Shown here piece by piece: positions 1 to 9,700 of a stretch of DNA of 64,000 nucleotides. Both the position numbers and the translations under genes were made by a program. Each line of letters begins with the position of its first letter. Position 1 is the first letter of the stretch. The notes under the pieces are model-generated. The model worked only from the letters and a program-made list of their open reading frames with translations. It ran no database searches and had not been told where the DNA came from. The DNA comes from Flavobacterium zepuense. Its GTDB lineage: Bacteria; Bacteroidota; Bacteroidia; Flavobacteriales; Flavobacteriaceae. Where the stretch lies: the NCBI RefSeq assembly GCF_007097145.1, contig NZ_VJVZ01000014.1, positions 62,001 to 126,000 on the forward strand, given 5' to 3'.

Positions 1-220
1 TAAAGATGTAGACTTTAAAGAATACATTAACCCTAACTCGTTACAGGTTATAACCGGTTATTTAGAGCCAAGCCTTAAAAGTGCCGAATCAGGTGAGCGT
101 TTTCAGTTTCAGCGCCTTGGATATTTTTGTGTAGATAAAGATACTAATGCAGAGCAGCTCGTTTTTAACAAGACGGTTGGCCTTCGTGATACCTGGGCAA
201 AAGTAGAAAGCAAAGAATAA
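1..220 (+). CDS. glnS: Glutaminyl-tRNA synthetase, C-terminal end (partial)
   Basis: The last 73 codons of a gene cut by the left edge; the frame opens at base 2 and stops at 218-220. The residues seen match the end of the GlnRS anticodon-binding beta-barrel: a [15 protein letters not shown] stretch followed by [12 protein letters not shown], both highly typical of the family. The enzyme charges tRNA-Gln with glutamine in the cytoplasm. Only the tail is visible, so catalytic motifs cannot be checked. A hairpin terminator follows 20 bases after the stop. Confidence 0.9.
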   Translation, partial: KDVDFKEYINPNSLQVITGYLEPSLKSAESGERFQFQRLGYFCVDKDTNAEQLVFNKTVGLRDTWAKVESKE

Positions 221-240
221 CAATATTTACATAGATTATT

Positions 241-273
241 AAAAACTCCTGCTAATAGTGGGAGTTTTTTTGT
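241..273 (+). terminator. Rho-independent terminator after glnS
   Basis: A 9-bp stem (AAAAACTCC at 241-249 with GGAGTTTTT at 261-269) is followed by a T-rich run to about 277. It lies just behind the glnS stop and points in the same direction. Confidence 0.75.
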
Positions 274-527
274 TTTTTGAGATATTTTATAATGCTCTTT
301 AAAATATTTCAAACGTTATCGTAATTATATTATTTAATTTACTAAATTTACAAATGTAAATAATACACTTATTATTTATATCTTATCATGTTACAATGAA
401 AAGGATGATTTAATGCCGAAATGAGTAATTGCTTAGCCGCCCCTAATTACCATTCAGTTTTTTAGTGAAACGATACCTCAATAATTGCGGTGTTGCAACT
501 ATAGTGTTAATCAAACCTTTTTATTTT
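274..527. other. Intergenic region upstream of the arabinanase gene
   Basis: AT-rich spacer with no open frame that looks real. The frame of the next gene stays open upstream to an ATG at 465, but the signal peptide begins at the ATG at 528. No convincing TTG/TAnnTTTG promoter pair was found here. Confidence 0.4.
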
Positions 528-2192
528 ATGAAAAATCAAACCAATTATTCCGCTCAACAAAAAGTTAAGCAATTGTTTATTATTGCTTTATTAGCTATTA
601 CCGGCTGCCTATGGGCACAACCGGGAATTCACGACCCATCCAGTACTGTTAGAAATAACGATGGCAGGTACTGGCACTTTGCTACCGGTAATGGTATTTA
701 TACCATATCTTCTTCAACCACAAATTTTTCGAGCTGGCAAAACGAAAATACAGTTTTTCCTATAGGTACGTGGCCCGGCTGGATAGCTAACTACGTATCG
801 GGTTTCGCGGGTAACTTTTGGGCGCCCGAAGTAATTAAAATAGGCAATACCTACTATTGCTATTACTCCTGCGCTGGCAATGGTGCAGCGGCTGCTATTG
901 GCCTTGCCACCGCACCTAATCTTTCTGGCCCGTGGACGGATAAAGGCATAATCGTGGCAGCTAATAATGCCATAGACCCATCGGTTATTGTAGATGGTTC
1001 TACCATGTATATGGCTTATGGTAACTGGCAAACGGGTATTGATTTAATACAGCTAAACCCCAGCACAGGATTACGTTTAAACTCAAGCCTTTGGGATTTG
1101 GTTGCCGGTAGTGTAGAGGCTCCTTATATAATGAAGAACGGCAGCTATTATTATGTGTTTTTTCAAAGGGGTTTATGCTGTAGTGGTGTAAACTCAGGGT
1201 ACTACACACAGGTTGGGCGCTCTACCAGTATTACAGGCCCGTTTTTAGATCAAAACGGCATTAGCCTTATGAATGACGGAGGCACTACTTTTTTACCCAA
1301 TAAAAACGGCAGGTACATAGGCCCTGGCCATGTAGGGTACGGAGAATCAAGGCTTAGCTATCATTTTTATGATGGTAATGATAATGGCGCCCCTAAGTTA
1401 ATGACGTCAACTTTAAGTTTTGTAAACGGTTGGCCGGTAGCGGGTACTGCCAGCCAGATTGTGCCTAATGGTACCTATAAGCTGGTAAATAGGGGCAGCG
1501 CTAAATATTTAGATAATTTAGGCTCTACAGTTAATGGCGCGGGTGTGGCACAATGGGCGTCAGGATCATCTAACAACCAGCGTTGGGTGCTAACGTATGC
1601 CGATGGTTATTATAAAATAAAATGCGTTTCGGGGGGTAAGTACCTTGATAATGTTAACAATACTGCCGATGGTTCGGCTGTGGCACAGTGGGATAGCAGC
1701 CCAAATTTTAACCAACAATGGTCTATTACCTCTGCCGGGCCTTATTACAAACTTACTAACAGGAGCAATGGTAAATGTATAGATACCGGTGGCCTTACTA
1801 CCAATGGGTCGGTGTTGCAGTTTTGGTATAGTAATGTTAGTGTTAACCAGCAATGGACATTAGAATACATAAACAGTTCTACTGCAAAAATGGGTAATTT
1901 AACCGATGCTGATGAAACAAGTGAACCTGTTAATAACAAAAGTTTTTATGTGTGGCCAAACCCTGTTAACGGTAACCAGTTTGAAATTGTTAACAACGAC
2001 AATGTTGCCGCCAATACCAAACTGGCTATTGTTAATATGTCCGGGCAAACGGTATATTCCCAGGACTTAGGAATTACAGAATCAGGAGTGTTTAGTTATA
2101 CTATCGATATCTCTTCTTTTTCTAAAGGAATTTATTTTGTGAATTTAGAAAACGGATCGGAAACTAAAACAACTAAGCTTATCGTTAATTAA
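528..2192 (+). CDS. Secreted GH43 arabinan endo-1,5-alpha-L-arabinosidase with ricin-type lectin and T9SS sorting domain
   Basis: Predicted to cleave alpha-1,5 linkages in arabinan outside the cell. The catalytic part (about residues 30-310) is a five-bladed propeller with the three expected acids: D36 in H-D-P-S (base), D150 in D-P-S-V-I-V (pKa modulator) and E197 in V-E-A-P-Y-I (acid). Other family signatures are W-A-P-E, the C-C-S-G segment, V-G-R-S..I-T-G-P-F and G-P-G-H. About residues 320-450 form a ricin-B/CBM13-type lectin with three Q-x-W repeats. The last 80 residues are a T9SS type A sorting domain (starting near W-P-N-P-V). The start at 528 is preferred over the upstream 465 because it gives a normal signal peptide ending A-Q. 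No sus-type neighbours are present, so it is not in an obvious polysaccharide locus. Confidence 0.9.
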   Translation: MKNQTNYSAQQKVKQLFIIALLAITGCLWAQPGIHDPSSTVRNNDGRYWHFATGNGIYTISSSTTNFSSWQNENTVFPIGTWPGWIANYVSGFAGNFWAPEVIKIGNTYYCYYSCAGNGAAAAIGLATAPNLSGPWTDKGIIVAANNAIDPSVIVDGSTMYMAYGNWQTGIDLIQLNPSTGLRLNSSLWDLVAGSVEAPYIMKNGSYYYVFFQRGLCCSGVNSGYYTQVGRSTSITGPFLDQNGISLMNDGGTTFLPNKNGRYIGPGHVGYGESRLSYHFYDGNDNGAPKLMTSTLSFVNGWPVAGTASQIVPNGTYKLVNRGSAKYLDNLGSTVNGAGVAQWASGSSNNQRWVLTYADGYYKIKCVSGGKYLDNVNNTADGSAVAQWDSSPNFNQQWSITSAGPYYKLTNRSNGKCIDTGGLTTNGSVLQFWYSNVSVNQQWTLEYINSSTAKMGNLTDADETSEPVNNKSFYVWPNPVNGNQFEIVNNDNVAANTKLAIVNMSGQTVYSQDLGITESGVFSYTIDISSFSKGIYFVNLENGSETKTTKLIVN

Positions 2193-2207
2193 TATTACTC
2201 TGCTTAT

Positions 2208-2254
2208 ATAAAGCATTCTTATGATTACTTGAGTGTATTATAAGAATGCTTTAT
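2208..2254. terminator. Inverted repeat after the arabinanase gene, probable terminator
   Basis: ATAAAGCATTCTTA (2208-2221) pairs with TAAGAATGCTTTAT (2241-2254) around a 19-base loop. The stem is long and perfect, and A/T-rich runs on both sides would allow termination in either direction. Confidence 0.6.
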
Positions 2255-2519
2255 TATTTAAAATAGTTATTGATTTAAAAAAGACATAGACACCACCTAT
2301 CAAAAACGACCCTCTAAAATTGATTGTAACGCATTATTTTTTGTAGGAAATGATAAGGCCATCAGAGGTTTTAAAACACGCTTAAAACGGCTAATTTTCT
2401 TTTTTCACATACTTTAGCGTTCAATTAACTACATATTAACATCCTACAAATATTAAATCAGATACCTTTATAATAATTAAAGAAGTAATCAAAAAATATT
2501 AATTTTAAAAATTATAATT
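2255..2519. other. Intergenic region before the YtxH gene
   Basis: AT-rich spacer of about 265 bases with no open frame of interest and no repeat shared with the rest of the window. The promoter of the YtxH operon must lie here, but only weak matches to TAnnTTTG are present (for example around 2411-2418). Confidence 0.35.
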
Positions 2520-2846
2520 ATGGCTGGTAAAACAGGAACAATAGTAGCTGTGCTTGCAGGCGCAGCAGTAGGTGCAGCAATAGGAATTTTATTTGCACCT
2601 GAAGAGGGAGCTAAAACAAGAAGAAAAATAAAAGACGGTGTAGGTAGCAAAGCAGATGAGATTAAAGACAAACTTGCTGAACTTACCGAAACCGTAAAAA
2701 GTAAATTTGGTGGCGCTAAACAAGATCTTGAAAGCGGCCTTGATACATTAGTAAGCAATGTAGAAGGTAAAGCAGATGATATTATTGCTACCTTAGAGAA
2801 AAAATTAGAGCAGCTTAAAAAAGGTGCCGACGTAGCATCTAAATAA
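2520..2846 (+). CDS. YtxH domain-containing protein
   Basis: A 108-residue protein with the YtxH family layout: one glycine/alanine-rich N-terminal membrane helix (about residues 6-26, ending in L-F-A-P-E-E-G) followed by a charged, helical, Lys/Glu-rich tail that could form a coiled coil. Proteins of this family are small general-stress or envelope proteins with no known enzymatic activity. It is the first gene of a tight three-gene unit (15 and 3 bases between genes) with two other small proteins, which suggests a shared envelope or stress role. Confidence 0.8.
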   Translation: MAGKTGTIVAVLAGAAVGAAIGILFAPEEGAKTRRKIKDGVGSKADEIKDKLAELTETVKSKFGGAKQDLESGLDTLVSNVEGKADDIIATLEKKLEQLKKGADVASK

Positions 2847-2861
2847 TATAAAACCCGGCTA

Positions 2862-3218
2862 ATGGCATTTGAAGAAATAAAAGAAAACGCAGAAGATCTT
2901 AAAAATGAGGCCAAGAGGCTTATAGATGCTAATATTGCATATTATAAACTCTGGGGCTTTAAGATCGCAATGAAATCTACGGCATTGATGCTCAAGTTGT
3001 TTTTGCTTGCCACTATGCTCATGATCGTTACGTTGTTTCTTTCAATTGCCCTGGCGTTAGGCTTTGGCTACTGGTTTGATAATTTTGCCTACGGGTTTTT
3101 AACCGTAGGTTTAATTTACCTTGTACTTGCCATTGTGGTGTATAAAGTTCAGGACAAAATTGTTGAGGGCCCTTTGCTTTCGCAGTTTTCAAGGATATTA
3201 TTAAAAAAATACGACTAA
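2862..3218 (+). CDS. Holin-like / competence-type small membrane protein
   Basis: A 118-residue protein: an acidic amphipathic N-terminal helix (about 1-35), then two hydrophobic membrane segments (about 40-68 and 73-98) with a short turn, then a short basic tail. This matches the phage-holin-like (Actinobacterial holin-X-like) proteins that accompany YtxH genes in Flavobacteria. There is no phage context, so lysis is unlikely and an envelope role is more probable. It starts 15 bases after the YtxH stop and ends 3 bases before the next start. Confidence 0.65.
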   Translation: MAFEEIKENAEDLKNEAKRLIDANIAYYKLWGFKIAMKSTALMLKLFLLATMLMIVTLFLSIALALGFGYWFDNFAYGFLTVGLIYLVLAIVVYKVQDKIVEGPLLSQFSRILLKKYD

Positions 3219-3221
3219 GCC

Positions 3222-3458
3222 ATGAACACTAAAGTATATAGCACGTTTGACGAGATAAACAAGGAACTACAGATACTTAAAGTAGAAAAAGACCTTGCCT
3301 ATGCCCGGTTTAAAAAAGACCTGGACCAAACTAAAGAGAGCCTGCAACCGGGTAATATAATTGGGGAAACCCCAAAAAAAATACTTGGAGTTTTAGGTGC
3401 CTTTAGCGGCCCAATAAAAAGTGCCCTGCTTACATTTCTTTTTAAAAAGATGTTTTAA
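3222..3458 (+). CDS. Small uncharacterised protein of the YtxH/holin operon
   Basis: A 78-residue protein that I do not recognise with certainty. It has a charged helical N-terminal half, a central P-G-N-I-I-G-E-T-P segment and a hydrophobic, glycine-containing C-terminus (about residues 52-78) that may touch or cross the membrane. It begins 3 bases after the holin-like gene and is followed by a strong terminator, so it is the last gene of this operon. Its function is unknown; position suggests it works with its two neighbours. Confidence 0.65.
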   Translation: MNTKVYSTFDEINKELQILKVEKDLAYARFKKDLDQTKESLQPGNIIGETPKKILGVLGAFSGPIKSALLTFLFKKMF

Positions 3459-3473
3459 GCAGTACTTAAACAT

Positions 3474-3512
3474 AAAACTAAAGGCTTCCCGATTAAGGAA
3501 GCCTTTAGTTTT
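3474..3512. terminator. Bidirectional terminator between convergent genes
   Basis: A perfect 16-bp stem (AAAACTAAAGGCTTCC at 3474-3489 with its complement at 3497-3512) and a 7-base loop. A and T runs flank both arms. It separates the YtxH operon on the plus strand from the EF-hand gene on the minus strand. Confidence 0.85.
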
Positions 3513-3808
3513 TATTTTTGTTTGGTTGCTGCTTTCTCAGCTTTCTTTTCTTTTTTGTAGGCTTTAAGTTCGGCTTTATCAATAAAAGAATCTTTGTTGG
3601 CATCTATGGCAGTAAAGTTTTCTTTCAGCTTTCCTTTGTCTGACTTATCAACTTCGGCTTTGCTTAATTTACCGTCTTTATCGGCATCAAGCGTATCAAA
3701 CATTTTTACGTGATCGGGCTTTCCTTTAGTAACTTTTTCCTGGGCATTGGCCCCTGTTGTTGCAAATAACACTACAAGCATTATTGCGGCTAACCATTTA
3801 GTTTTCAT
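3512..3808 (-). CDS. Secreted EF-hand calcium-binding protein
   Basis: A 98-residue protein with a cleavable signal peptide (about residues 1-22, ending A-N-A-Q) and two EF-hand loops: D-A-D-K-D-G-K-L-S-K-A-E and D-A-N-K-D-S-F-I-D-K-A-E. Both carry the acidic positions 1, 3, 5 and 12 needed for Ca2+. The C-terminus is Lys/Ala/Glu-rich. It is a single gene convergent with the YtxH operon. A calcium-buffering or sensing role in the periplasm is inferred; the target is unknown. Confidence 0.8.
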   Translation of the reverse strand: MKTKWLAAIMLVVLFATTGANAQEKVTKGKPDHVKMFDTLDADKDGKLSKAEVDKSDKGKLKENFTAIDANKDSFIDKAELKAYKKEKKAEKAATKQK

Positions 3809-3893
3809 AACGTAAGTTTTTAAATTGTTTATATATAAGACTTTTGTTTCACTTTAAGGTTTAATAATGGTTTAAATTTTAACTAAAGCATCC

Positions 3894-4907
3894 TTACACT
3901 TTATTCTCCGGTGGGGCAGGAGGGGTATCCTCATCCGGTTTATTTTCTGAAAGCTTGTGGTAATCAGGCCTGTCAAAACTTTCTTTAGGGGCACGTTTCT
4001 TAGCATTCTTCATAGCTTCGCCAACCTGGTTAGATGCCGTGAACGATGCCACCATGTTATTAAGCATATCGCTGCCCGCCTGTGGCGAATTTGGTAGCAG
4101 TATTAGGTTAGAGTTCGTATCGGCGCCAATAGCCTGTAGCGTATCATAATGCTGTGTAACCACAATAAGCGCCGAAGCTTCCTGGCTGTTAATACCCACT
4201 CTGTTTAGCACATCTACACTCTCTACAAGGCCACGGGCAATTTCGCGCCTTTGGTCGGCAATACCTTGTCCCTGTAATCTCTTGCTTTCAGCTTCAGCCT
4301 TAGCTTTGGCTACAATACGAATACGCTGTGCCTCGGCTTCGTACTCAGCAGCCGATTTCTCCCTGTCGGCCGCATTAATACGGTTCATGGCGTTTTTAAC
4401 CTGTGGGTCGGGGTCTATATCAGTAATAAGAGTATTAATGATGTCATATCCATACGTAGTCATAGCCTCGTTAAGCTCACGTTTAACGGCAATAGCAATA
4501 TCATCTTTACGCTCAAAAACGTCATCAAGCTTAAGCTTAGGTACTTCGGCACGAACTACATCAAACACGTAACTGGTGATCTGGTCGTGCGGGTATTCCA
4601 GTTTATAAAAAGCATCAAACACATTGGTTTGGATTACTTTAAACTGCACCGAAACCTTCATTTTTACAAACACGTTCTCTTTGGTCTTGGTTTCTATTAT
4701 AACATCCAGCTGTTGGATCTTTAGGTTTATCCTGCCGGCAATTTTATCTACCACAGGTATTTTTAGCTGAAGCCCTGCATGGCGAATGCTCTGAAATTTA
4801 CCAAAGCGCTCAACAATTACCGATGTTTGTTGCTTAACGGTAAAGAACGACGACAGGAAAATAAAGAATGCAAAAAACAGAAATACATAAATAGGAATGT
4901 TGTCCAT
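3894..4907 (-). CDS. SPFH/Band 7 (stomatin/QmcA-like) membrane protein
   Basis: A 337-residue protein with one N-terminal membrane helix (about 4-24) and a band 7 domain (about 25-200: V-I-V-E-R-F-G-K, then the A-A-D-R-E-K-S-A-A-E-Y-E-A-E-A region that starts the coiled coil). The Ala/Glu-rich helix to about 240 is typical of stomatin and QmcA proteins, which assemble into large rings at the inner membrane. The tail is Pro/Glu-rich and probably disordered. No NfeD protease partner is next to it. A TATGTTTG box lies on the minus strand at 4949-4956, inside the terminator region of gltX. Confidence 0.85.
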   Translation of the reverse strand: MDNIPIYVFLFFAFFIFLSSFFTVKQQTSVIVERFGKFQSIRHAGLQLKIPVVDKIAGRINLKIQQLDVIIETKTKENVFVKMKVSVQFKVIQTNVFDAFYKLEYPHDQITSYVFDVVRAEVPKLKLDDVFERKDDIAIAVKRELNEAMTTYGYDIINTLITDIDPDPQVKNAMNRINAADREKSAAEYEAEAQRIRIVAKAKAEAESKRLQGQGIADQRREIARGLVESVDVLNRVGINSQEASALIVVTQHYDTLQAIGADTNSNLILLPNSPQAGSDMLNNMVASFTASNQVGEAMKNAKKRAPKESFDRPDYHKLSENKPDEDTPPAPPENKV

Positions 4908-4954
4908 AAGATTGGTTTTTAATTGAATGCGTTAATATACGATTTTATCAAACA

Positions 4955-4981
4955 TAAAAAAACCTCCCGTTTGGGAGGCTT
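4955..4981 (-). terminator. Terminator of gltX
   Basis: Stem CCTCCC/GGGAGG (4963-4968 with 4973-4978) around GTTT. The run of A on the plus strand at 4955-4962 gives a U-tract on the minus-strand transcript, directly behind the gltX stop. Confidence 0.75.
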
Positions 4982-4985
4982 AGTA

Positions 4986-6497
4986 TTATTTAAAGTTTGC
5001 TATTGCTTTTTGTATTCGGGCAAAGGTTTCTTCTTTACCAATAATTGACATTATATCGAATAGGTGAGGCCCTTTTAAAGCCCCTACAAGGCTTAATCGT
5101 AATGGTTGCATCACTTTGCCCATGCCAATGCCTTTTTCTTCAATCCAGGCCTTTGTAACGGCTTCTGTGTTATGCGAAGAGAAATCAAGCGTGTTTTCTA
5201 ATACCGTAGCCAGTTCATTTAGTATTTCGCCGGTATCTTCTTTCCAGTTCTTGGCTGCTTTTTCATCATAGGTTGTTGGTGCCACAAAAAAGTAATCGCT
5301 CAGGTCCCAAAGCTCGCTGGCAAATGTAGCACGCTCTTTAACCAGGCCAACAATAGTTGTAACATCTTCAATATGCCAGTTAATGCCTTTTTGCAACAGT
5401 ATGTGCGACAAACCTTTTGCAAGGGTTGCGTTATCCTGCCTGCCAAAATACTGGTGGTTAAACCATTTGTTTTTCTCCGGGTCAAACTTAGCGCCTGCTT
5501 TGTGTACCCTTTCAAGATCAAAAAGTAAAACCAGTTCATCTAAGGTAAACAGCTCCTGGTCGGTACCCGGGTTCCAGCCCAATAAGGCAAGGAAGTTAAC
5601 AACGGCATCGGGCAGGTAACCCTGCTCGCGGTAACCCATAGATTTTGTACCGTCAGCGTTTGTCCACTCCAACGGGAAAACTGGGAAGCCCAGCTTATCA
5701 CCATCGCGTTTAGAAAGTTTACCGTTACCAACCGGCTTTAATATTAGCGGCAGGTGGGCAAATAGGGGAGCCTCCCAGCCAAAAGCTTTGTAAAGCAGTT
5801 CGTGCAGCGGCATACTCGGCAGCCACTCTTCGCCACGAATAACGTGGGTGGTTTCCATAAGGTGATCGTCTACAATATTGGCCAGGTGATAGGTTGGCAT
5901 ACCATCGCTTTTAAACAACACTTTATCATCAAGCAAATTAGTATCAAACTTAATATCACCACGAATTATATCATTAAGGAACAAAGTCTCGCCAACAGGA
6001 GTCTTAAAACGTATAACATACTCATCGCCATTGGCAATGCGCTGCTGTGTTTCTTCGGCAGGAATGTTAAGTGAGTTATCTAATGTTCCACGATTGCCAT
6101 GGTTGTAAATAAAGGTTTTGCCATCGGCTTCGTCTTTTTTACGCAGCTCATCTAACGATTCTGCCGTATCAAAAGCGTAATAGGCCCAGCCACTGTCTAA
6201 AAGTTGCTGTGCATATTGTTTGTAAATTTCTTTACGCTCGCTCTGGCGGTAGGGGCCGTAGTTGCCCTCTTTGCCCACGCCTTCATCAAACGGAATGCCG
6301 CACCAGTTAAGCGCTTCTATAATGTATTCTTCTGCACCGGGTACAAAACGGTTTTGGTCGGTGTCTTCTATCCTAAGGTAAAAAGTACCGCCATGTTTTT
6401 TGGCAAATAAATAATTAAAAAGGGCTGTCCTTACACCGCCTATGTGTAAAGGGCCTGTAGGGCTGGGTGCAAAACGCACACGAACTGGCTTAGACAT
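4986..6497 (-). CDS. gltX: Glutamyl-tRNA synthetase
   Basis: Class I aminoacyl-tRNA synthetase that charges tRNA-Glu. The HIGH motif appears as P-L-H-I-G-G near residue 20 and the KMSKS loop as K-L-S-K-R-D-G-D-K. The length, about 503 residues, is normal. The start at 6497 ([15 protein letters not shown]) is chosen over an upstream in-frame ATG at 6524 because it matches the usual N-terminus and puts a TATCTTTG promoter box (6522-6529) just upstream. Single gene, with its own terminator. Confidence 0.95.
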   Translation of the reverse strand: MSKPVRVRFAPSPTGPLHIGGVRTALFNYLFAKKHGGTFYLRIEDTDQNRFVPGAEEYIIEALNWCGIPFDEGVGKEGNYGPYRQSERKEIYKQYAQQLLDSGWAYYAFDTAESLDELRKKDEADGKTFIYNHGNRGTLDNSLNIPAEETQQRIANGDEYVIRFKTPVGETLFLNDIIRGDIKFDTNLLDDKVLFKSDGMPTYHLANIVDDHLMETTHVIRGEEWLPSMPLHELLYKAFGWEAPLFAHLPLILKPVGNGKLSKRDGDKLGFPVFPLEWTNADGTKSMGYREQGYLPDAVVNFLALLGWNPGTDQELFTLDELVLLFDLERVHKAGAKFDPEKNKWFNHQYFGRQDNATLAKGLSHILLQKGINWHIEDVTTIVGLVKERATFASELWDLSDYFFVAPTTYDEKAAKNWKEDTGEILNELATVLENTLDFSSHNTEAVTKAWIEEKGIGMGKVMQPLRLSLVGALKGPHLFDIMSIIGKEETFARIQKAIANFK

Positions 6498-6521
6498 TGT
6501 TGATAAGTTTGTTTTAATGTG

Positions 6522-6529
6522 CAAAGATA
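6522..6529 (-). promoter_or_regulatory. Putative -7 box of gltX
   Basis: TATCTTTG on the minus strand fits the Bacteroidetes TAnnTTTG element and lies 25 bases upstream of the gltX start codon. No well-spaced TTG was found for the -33 element, so the support is partial. Confidence 0.4.
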
Positions 6530-6539
6530 GGGGAATCTG

Positions 6540-6712
6540 TGGATGCTTCGATTTGTGGATGTGTTGATTTGTTGATTCGTGGATGCGTTAATTTGGTTAT
6601 TTGTCAAACAAGGACACCTTATTGATTTAACTGCCTGGCTTTACCACACTGGTTCTACACAAATTACCAAATCAACAAATCATCAAATTAACTAATTCGA
6701 CATCCCCGAATT
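6540..6712. repeat. Imperfect inverted repeat of GATTTG / CAAATC words
   Basis: The left part (about 6550-6604) is a string of words such as GATTTGTTGATT, GGATG and TTAATTTGGTTATTTG. The right part (about 6660-6712) holds the complementary words ACCAAATCAACAAATC and ATCAAATTAAC. The same word family forms a larger array at 47370-47790. No gene is seen in it. Confidence 0.55.
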
Positions 6713-6780
6713 AACAATATTGCATTAATTAAAATTGTATTTTTAGCGGTTATTAACAATACACGCTATTTATAAACATT

Positions 6781-9700
6781 TTGGAAGCAAAAAACATCAT
6801 ATACGCCAAGCTCGAAAGCTTTATAAAAAAGTACTACACTAACGAACTTATTCGTGGGTCTATCTTTTTTGTGGGCATAGGGTTACTCTATTTAATAGCC
6901 ACGCTGCTTGTAGAATATTTTTTATGGCTGCCCAGCAGCGGCCGTGTAGCCCTGTTTTGGGTGTTTATTGTGGTAGAGCTGTTTTTGCTGTTCAGGTTTA
7001 TACTGTTCCCGCTGTTTAAATTATTTAAACTGCAAAAGGGTATTGACTATAAACAGGCATCGGCTATTATCGGCAGCCACTTTAGCGAGGTAAAAGATAA
7101 GCTTACCAATTTTTTACAACTGTCGTATGAGCCACAGCAGTCGGAATTGCTTTTAGCCTCTATAGAACAAAAAGCCAACAGCCTGCAGCCTGTACCATTT
7201 ACCAATGCCGTAAATTTTAAAAAGAATGTAAAATACGTGCCGTATGCTGCCGTACCCTTATTGCTGATATTGTTCTTTATGCTAAGCGGCAACTCGGCCG
7301 TGCTTACCAAAAGTTTTGATAGGGTTGTGCATTACGATACCCACTATGCCCCGCCGGCGCCTTTTGAATTTATAGTGGTTAACAACCCGCTTATGGCGCA
7401 GCAGGATACCGACTTTGTTCTTGAAGTAAAAACACGTGGAACAGTAATACCGGAAAATGCCATGATTACCATTGGCAACGAAAATTATTACCTGGAGACG
7501 GTTAAGCCGGGCGTGTTTACCTATAAATTTGAGCGCCCCACTAAAAATATAAATTTTGAGCTTAAGGCTAACGATGTTACATCGCAGCCGTATGAGCTAA
7601 ACGTAGTAGCCGTACCTACCATCGCTAATTTTGAAATGACCTTACAGTTTCCCGATTACCTTGGCAAAAAAGCCGAAGTAATAAAAGGATCGGGTAATGC
7701 GGTGGTGCCGGAAGGTACTAAGGTAACCTGGAAAATTGATGCCCTTGCCACCAATGCTATCGAGTGGAGCAGCAATGGGAGCACCTCTAACTTCATTTCG
7801 GGCGAAAATGGCTTCTCATTATCAAAATCGATACTACAAAACACAGATTACCAAATATATACATCAAATAATAAGATAAAACACCACGATAAATTGCAAT
7901 ATCAGATAACAACCATTAAAGATCAGTACCCAACCATTGCCGTACAGAGCGCCCCAGATAGTTTAAAGCTGAAAAAGGAGATTTTACTGGGTCAGGTTTC
8001 GGATGATTATGGGTTGACAAAGTTACAGGTGGTATACTACCCGCAGGATAACCCCGATGCTGCAAAGCGTGCCGGCCTTCCTGTAAAGCGCGAAGCAGTA
8101 GACCGTTTTTATTATACTTTTCCTGATGGGCTAACCATTAAGGATGGTGTTAACTACGAATATTATTTTGAGGTTTTTGATAATGATGCCGTGCACAATT
8201 ACAAGAGCAGCAAGTCGTCGGTTTTCTCGCACAGGGAGCTTACCCAGGATGAGCAGCAAGAGCAGGTATTGCAGGAGCAAAACAGCAACATAAACAGTTT
8301 AGAGAAATCCATCAAGAACCAGGACAAGCAGCTTAGCGAGTTAGACAAGCTTCAAAAAATGGGCAAAGAAAAGTCCAACATGGATTTTAAAGACCAGAAA
8401 AAAATCCAGGATTTTATTAACCGCCAGCAACAGCAGGACGAGATGATGAAGGAATTTTCTAAAAAACTGGAAGATAACCTGGAGCAGTTTCAGCCGGAAA
8501 AGAAAGACGAGTTTAAGGAAGAACTGATGAAGCGCCTTGAAAAGAATGAAAAAGAAGCAGAGAAGAATAAGAAACTTTTAGACGAGTTAAAAGAGCTTAC
8601 CAACAAACTTAAGGAAGAAGAATTGTTTGATAAGGTAGACCAGCTTAAACAGCAATCTAAAAACAATAAGAAAAACCTGGAGCAGCTGGTAGAGCTTACC
8701 AAGCGTTTTTATGTAGAAAAGAAAGCCGAGCAGCTTGCTGATAAACTTGAAAAGCTTGCCGATAAGCAGGACAAGCTATCGGAAGATAAAGACAACAATG
8801 CCCAAAAGCAGGATGCAATAAACAAGGAATTTGACAAGATGCAGCAGGAAATGCGCGACCTTGAAAAGCAAAATGAAGAACTTAAAAAACCTATGGATAT
8901 CCCTACCGATGAAAAGCAGGAGGAGAGTATAGAAAAGGATATGGAAAAGGCTAAGGAAGAACTGGAAAAACCGGGAGATGACCAAAAGCCTAAAAAGGAT
9001 AAAGCTAAGCCTAAGCAAAAATCGGCTGCCCAAAAGATGAAACAAATGGGCGAAAAGATGGCTATGGAAATGGATGGCGGCGAAATGGAACAGATGGAGG
9101 AGGATGTAAAAATGCTGCGCCAGATATTAGACAACCTCTTGGCTTACTCATTTTCTCAGGAAGATGTTATGGGCCAGTTTAAGGGTTCTAATAACCGTAC
9201 GGCTAATTTTGCTAAGTACCTAAAAAGGCAGCAGGACCTTAAACTTCAGTTTGGCCATGTAGATGACAGCCTTTTTGCAATGTCGTTGCGTAACCCAAAA
9301 ATAACCGAAGAGATAACTAAAGAGGTGGGTAACGTGCATTATTATGTAGATAAAGCTTTGGCTGATCTTGCCGATAACGTTGTGCCACGTGGGGTATCTA
9401 ACCAGCAATATGCCATAACATCGGCTAATAAATTGGCCGACTTTTTGAGTGATGCGCTTAACAGTATGCAAATGCAGCTTAACGGTTCCGGCCAGGGGCA
9501 GGGTAAAGGCAAAGGCAAGAATGGCGAGAGTTCAGATCCGCAGCTGTCGGATATCATCCAAAAGCAAAAAGGGTTGGGTCAAAAAATGCAGGACGGTATG
9601 TCGCCCGGAGCTAAACCCGGAGAGGGACAGCCCGGCGGACAACCGGGTCAGAAGCCCGGCGGTCAGGGAGGCCAGGGAGAAGGTGGAGAGGGCAGTGAGG

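Noticed and set aside
2862-3218. Holin-like protein as a sign of a prophage
   Set aside because: No other phage gene is near; YtxH and holin-like pairs are normal in Flavobacteria.
8490-9134. Long minus-strand open frames inside the DUF4175 gene
   Set aside because: They are antisense shadows of the Lys/Glu/Gln-rich coiled-coil codons and give Ser/Phe/Leu-rich products with no family features.
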